Source of the DNA: an uncultured Armatimonadota bacterium | Lineage (GTDB): Bacteria > Armatimonadota > Fimbriimonadia > Fimbriimonadales > Fimbriimonadaceae | Reading direction: 5' to 3' | Assembly: GCA_903927025.1 (NCBI GenBank) | Contig: CAIYLG010000012.1 | Coordinates: 62,001 to 126,000 of the forward strand | Length of the DNA stretch: 64,000 nucleotides | Shown here: piece by piece, positions 62,781 to 64,000 of the stretch | How the letters are laid out: each line of letters opens with the position of its first letter | How positions within the stretch are numbered: the stretch's first letter is position 1 | The notes under the pieces: model-generated | What the model saw: only the letters and a program-made list of their open reading frames with translations | The model's database searches: none | Told to the model about the DNA's origin: nothing | Made by a program: the position numbers and the translations under genes

Positions 62781-63769
62781 GACTTCAAGCAGAAGTCGAC
62801 CAGGATCTTGTCCATCAGTGCGTCCGTCTTCTCGTCAGCTTGTTGACGAGAAGCATCTGCGCTAAACCACGCCATGATCTCTCTGGCTCCAGCCGAGAAT
62901 GGCGTGGTGCACTTGAATTCGGGAACCAAGCGTTTGATCTTTGAATTGTCAAAGATAGAACTGTGAGTTTTGTCGCCGAGCAGGCTTGCGCCCCATCCCT
63001 GGTCGTAAGTGGCAATGACTCCTGATGGGACGTGGACTTTATTTGCGGTCGTTCCGGCGGCTTCAGCGACGATGTCGAAGATCTGATTCCATGTGAGCCA
63101 CTCGTCTGAGGTGATGTGGATCGCATCTCCAATAACGTGAGAGTTGCCGAGAAGGCCAACAAAGCCCTTGGCAAAGTCTGTGTGGTGGGTCAGAGTCCAA
63201 ATCGAAGTTCCGTCACCGTGAACGATCACTGGTTTGCCTTTCAGCATCCGATCCACAACGGTGTAGCCGCCGTCGAACGGGAGCAGCGTCTTGTCGTAGG
63301 TGTGTGATGGGCGGACGATGGTGTAGGGGAACTTTCGCTCCCGATAGGCCGCCACCAGCATCTCTTCGCAGGCTATTTTGTCTCGCGAGTAGCCCCAGAA
63401 CGGATTGTCCAGCAGCGTCGATTCCGTGATAGGCAATGAATTCGCCGGAGTTTGATACGCCGATGCGGAGGAGATAAAAACGAACTGCTTCGTCTTGCCT
63501 TCAAAGAGTTTGATATCGGTTTCGATATGCTTAGGTGTGAAGGCGATCCAGTCAACAACTACGTCCCACTCATGGCCCTGCAAGGCGGCTTCTGCCGAGG
63601 CGAGGTCACGAATATCGCCATTTAAGACCTTGACCCCATCCGGAGTCGGTCGCGAAGATTTGCCACGGTTGAGCAGGTAGATGTCCATGCCCTTTGCGGC
63701 AGCCAGCGGCGTGCAGGCCGAGCTAATGATGCCGGTGCCGCCGATAAAGAGAACCTTCAATCCGCTCAT
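62777..63769 (-). CDS. NAD(P)-dependent epimerase / SDR-family protein
   Basis: A 330-residue extended short-chain dehydrogenase. The nucleotide loop is KVLFIGGTGIISSACTPLA. The Ser-Tyr-Lys set appears as FISSASAYQT and FWGYSRDKIACEEM. It resembles the plant CSP41/isoflavone-reductase-like group acting on nucleotide sugars or related compounds. The start lies 11 bases after the stop of the truncated oxidoreductase gene, so they share an operon. Confidence 0.82.
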   Translation of the reverse strand: MSGLKVLFIGGTGIISSACTPLAAAKGMDIYLLNRGKSSRPTPDGVKVLNGDIRDLASAEAALQGHEWDVVVDWIAFTPKHIETDIKLFEGKTKQFVFISSASAYQTPANSLPITESTLLDNPFWGYSRDKIACEEMLVAAYRERKFPYTIVRPSHTYDKTLLPFDGGYTVVDRMLKGKPVIVHGDGTSIWTLTHHTDFAKGFVGLLGNSHVIGDAIHITSDEWLTWNQIFDIVAEAAGTTANKVHVPSGVIATYDQGWGASLLGDKTHSSIFDNSKIKRLVPEFKCTTPFSAGAREIMAWFSADASRQQADEKTDALMDKILVDFCLKS

Positions 63770-63780
63770 TGTTGTTTCCG

Positions 63781-64000
63781 TTAATCGAGTTCGTCTGCGT
63801 ATGTGTCGGGAGCCATCGCTTCCGGCTTTTCTGTGTGGGTGGTGAGGTGAATGTGCTTCTCGAGTGTCGACGACTTTTCAAAAGCGTGCATGACCTCTAG
63901 CACGTGGTGGGCGAGCTCTCCGCTTGCACGTGGTTTCTTGTTGCCCCGAATTGCGTACGCCATATCGAGAACCCCAACTCCTCGGGCGTTCTCAGAGAAC
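63781..64000 (-). CDS. Gfo/Idh/MocA-family oxidoreductase, C-terminal fragment (window edge)
   Basis: Only the last 72 residues are in the window; the frame is open to base 64000 and continues beyond it. The sequence SENARGVGVLDMAYAIRGN, followed by KKPRASGELAHHVLEVMHAF, is a typical C-terminus of sugar-type Gfo/Idh/MocA dehydrogenases. It is upstream of and likely co-transcribed with the epimerase. Confidence 0.75.
   Translation of the reverse strand, partial: FSENARGVGVLDMAYAIRGNKKPRASGELAHHVLEVMHAFEKSSTLEKHIHLTTHTEKPEAMAPDTYADELD

Overview
The window looks like a chromosomal segment of a free-living bacterium, probably of the phylum Armatimonadota (Fimbriimonadia-like). The reasons are a prepilin-type N-methylation protein of the DUF1559 kind, many secreted beta-propeller and amidohydrolase proteins, sugar-salvage cassettes, and housekeeping genes scattered singly rather than in large operons. 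This placement is an inference from gene content; no rRNA gene is present to confirm it. I saw no tRNA, rRNA, CRISPR array, insertion sequence or prophage.

Layout. 0-5.6 kb: the start of a very large secreted glycoside-hydrolase-like protein fused to an alpha/beta-hydrolase esterase (its C-terminus runs off the left edge), divergent from a hexuronate-type MFS transporter. 5.9-9.9 kb: a translationally coupled pair of secreted amidohydrolase-like proteins. 9.9-18.3 kb: P-loop kinase, beta-lactamase-family hydrolase, aldo/keto reductase, ring-cleaving dioxygenase, a duplicated membrane protein and a propeller-phosphoesterase. 18.3-24.9 kb: ileS, lspA, two small membrane proteins, acsA and an unknown gene. 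25.0-35.1 kb: an accessory locus with an Ig-like lipoprotein, a secreted caspase-TPR protein, a DUF4384-like protein, a CHASE2 membrane protein and an 1850-residue propeller plus 12-module repeat protein. 35.1-37.3 kb: small hypothetical genes, one interrupted by a stop codon. 37.3-40.2 kb: AGE-family epimerase, rhamnulokinase and a CsoR-type regulator. 40.3-47.1 kb: cysS, lexA, a parvulin chaperone, rsmI, a LuxR-type regulator and a DUF1559 pilin-like protein. 47.0-49.9 kb: D-lyxose isomerase, PfkB kinase and Gfo/Idh/MocA oxidoreductase. 49.9-52.0 kb: an ArgD-ArgF fusion. 52.2-54.1 kb: a strongly promoted 46-residue lipoprotein with a structured leader, a coiled-coil lipoprotein and a nucleotidyltransferase. 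54.2-64 kb: lipoprotein, secreted protein, acnA, STN-domain protein, TolB-like propeller, epimerase and a truncated oxidoreductase.

Two signals recur through the window. First, many first-in-operon genes have a TANNNT-like -10 element ending exactly 6 or 7 bases before the start codon and no Shine-Dalgarno sequence, which points to widespread leaderless mRNAs. Genes inside operons, acsA, argDF and the small lipoprotein do carry Shine-Dalgarno sequences. Second, intergenic gaps hold related hairpins with a TGCTTCAGCA core.

The most notable items are the ArgD-ArgF fusion, the caspase/CHASE2/repeat-protein locus, the structured leader of the tiny lipoprotein, the leaderless promoter pattern, and an isoleucyl-tRNA synthetase that has lost its C-terminal zinc knuckle.
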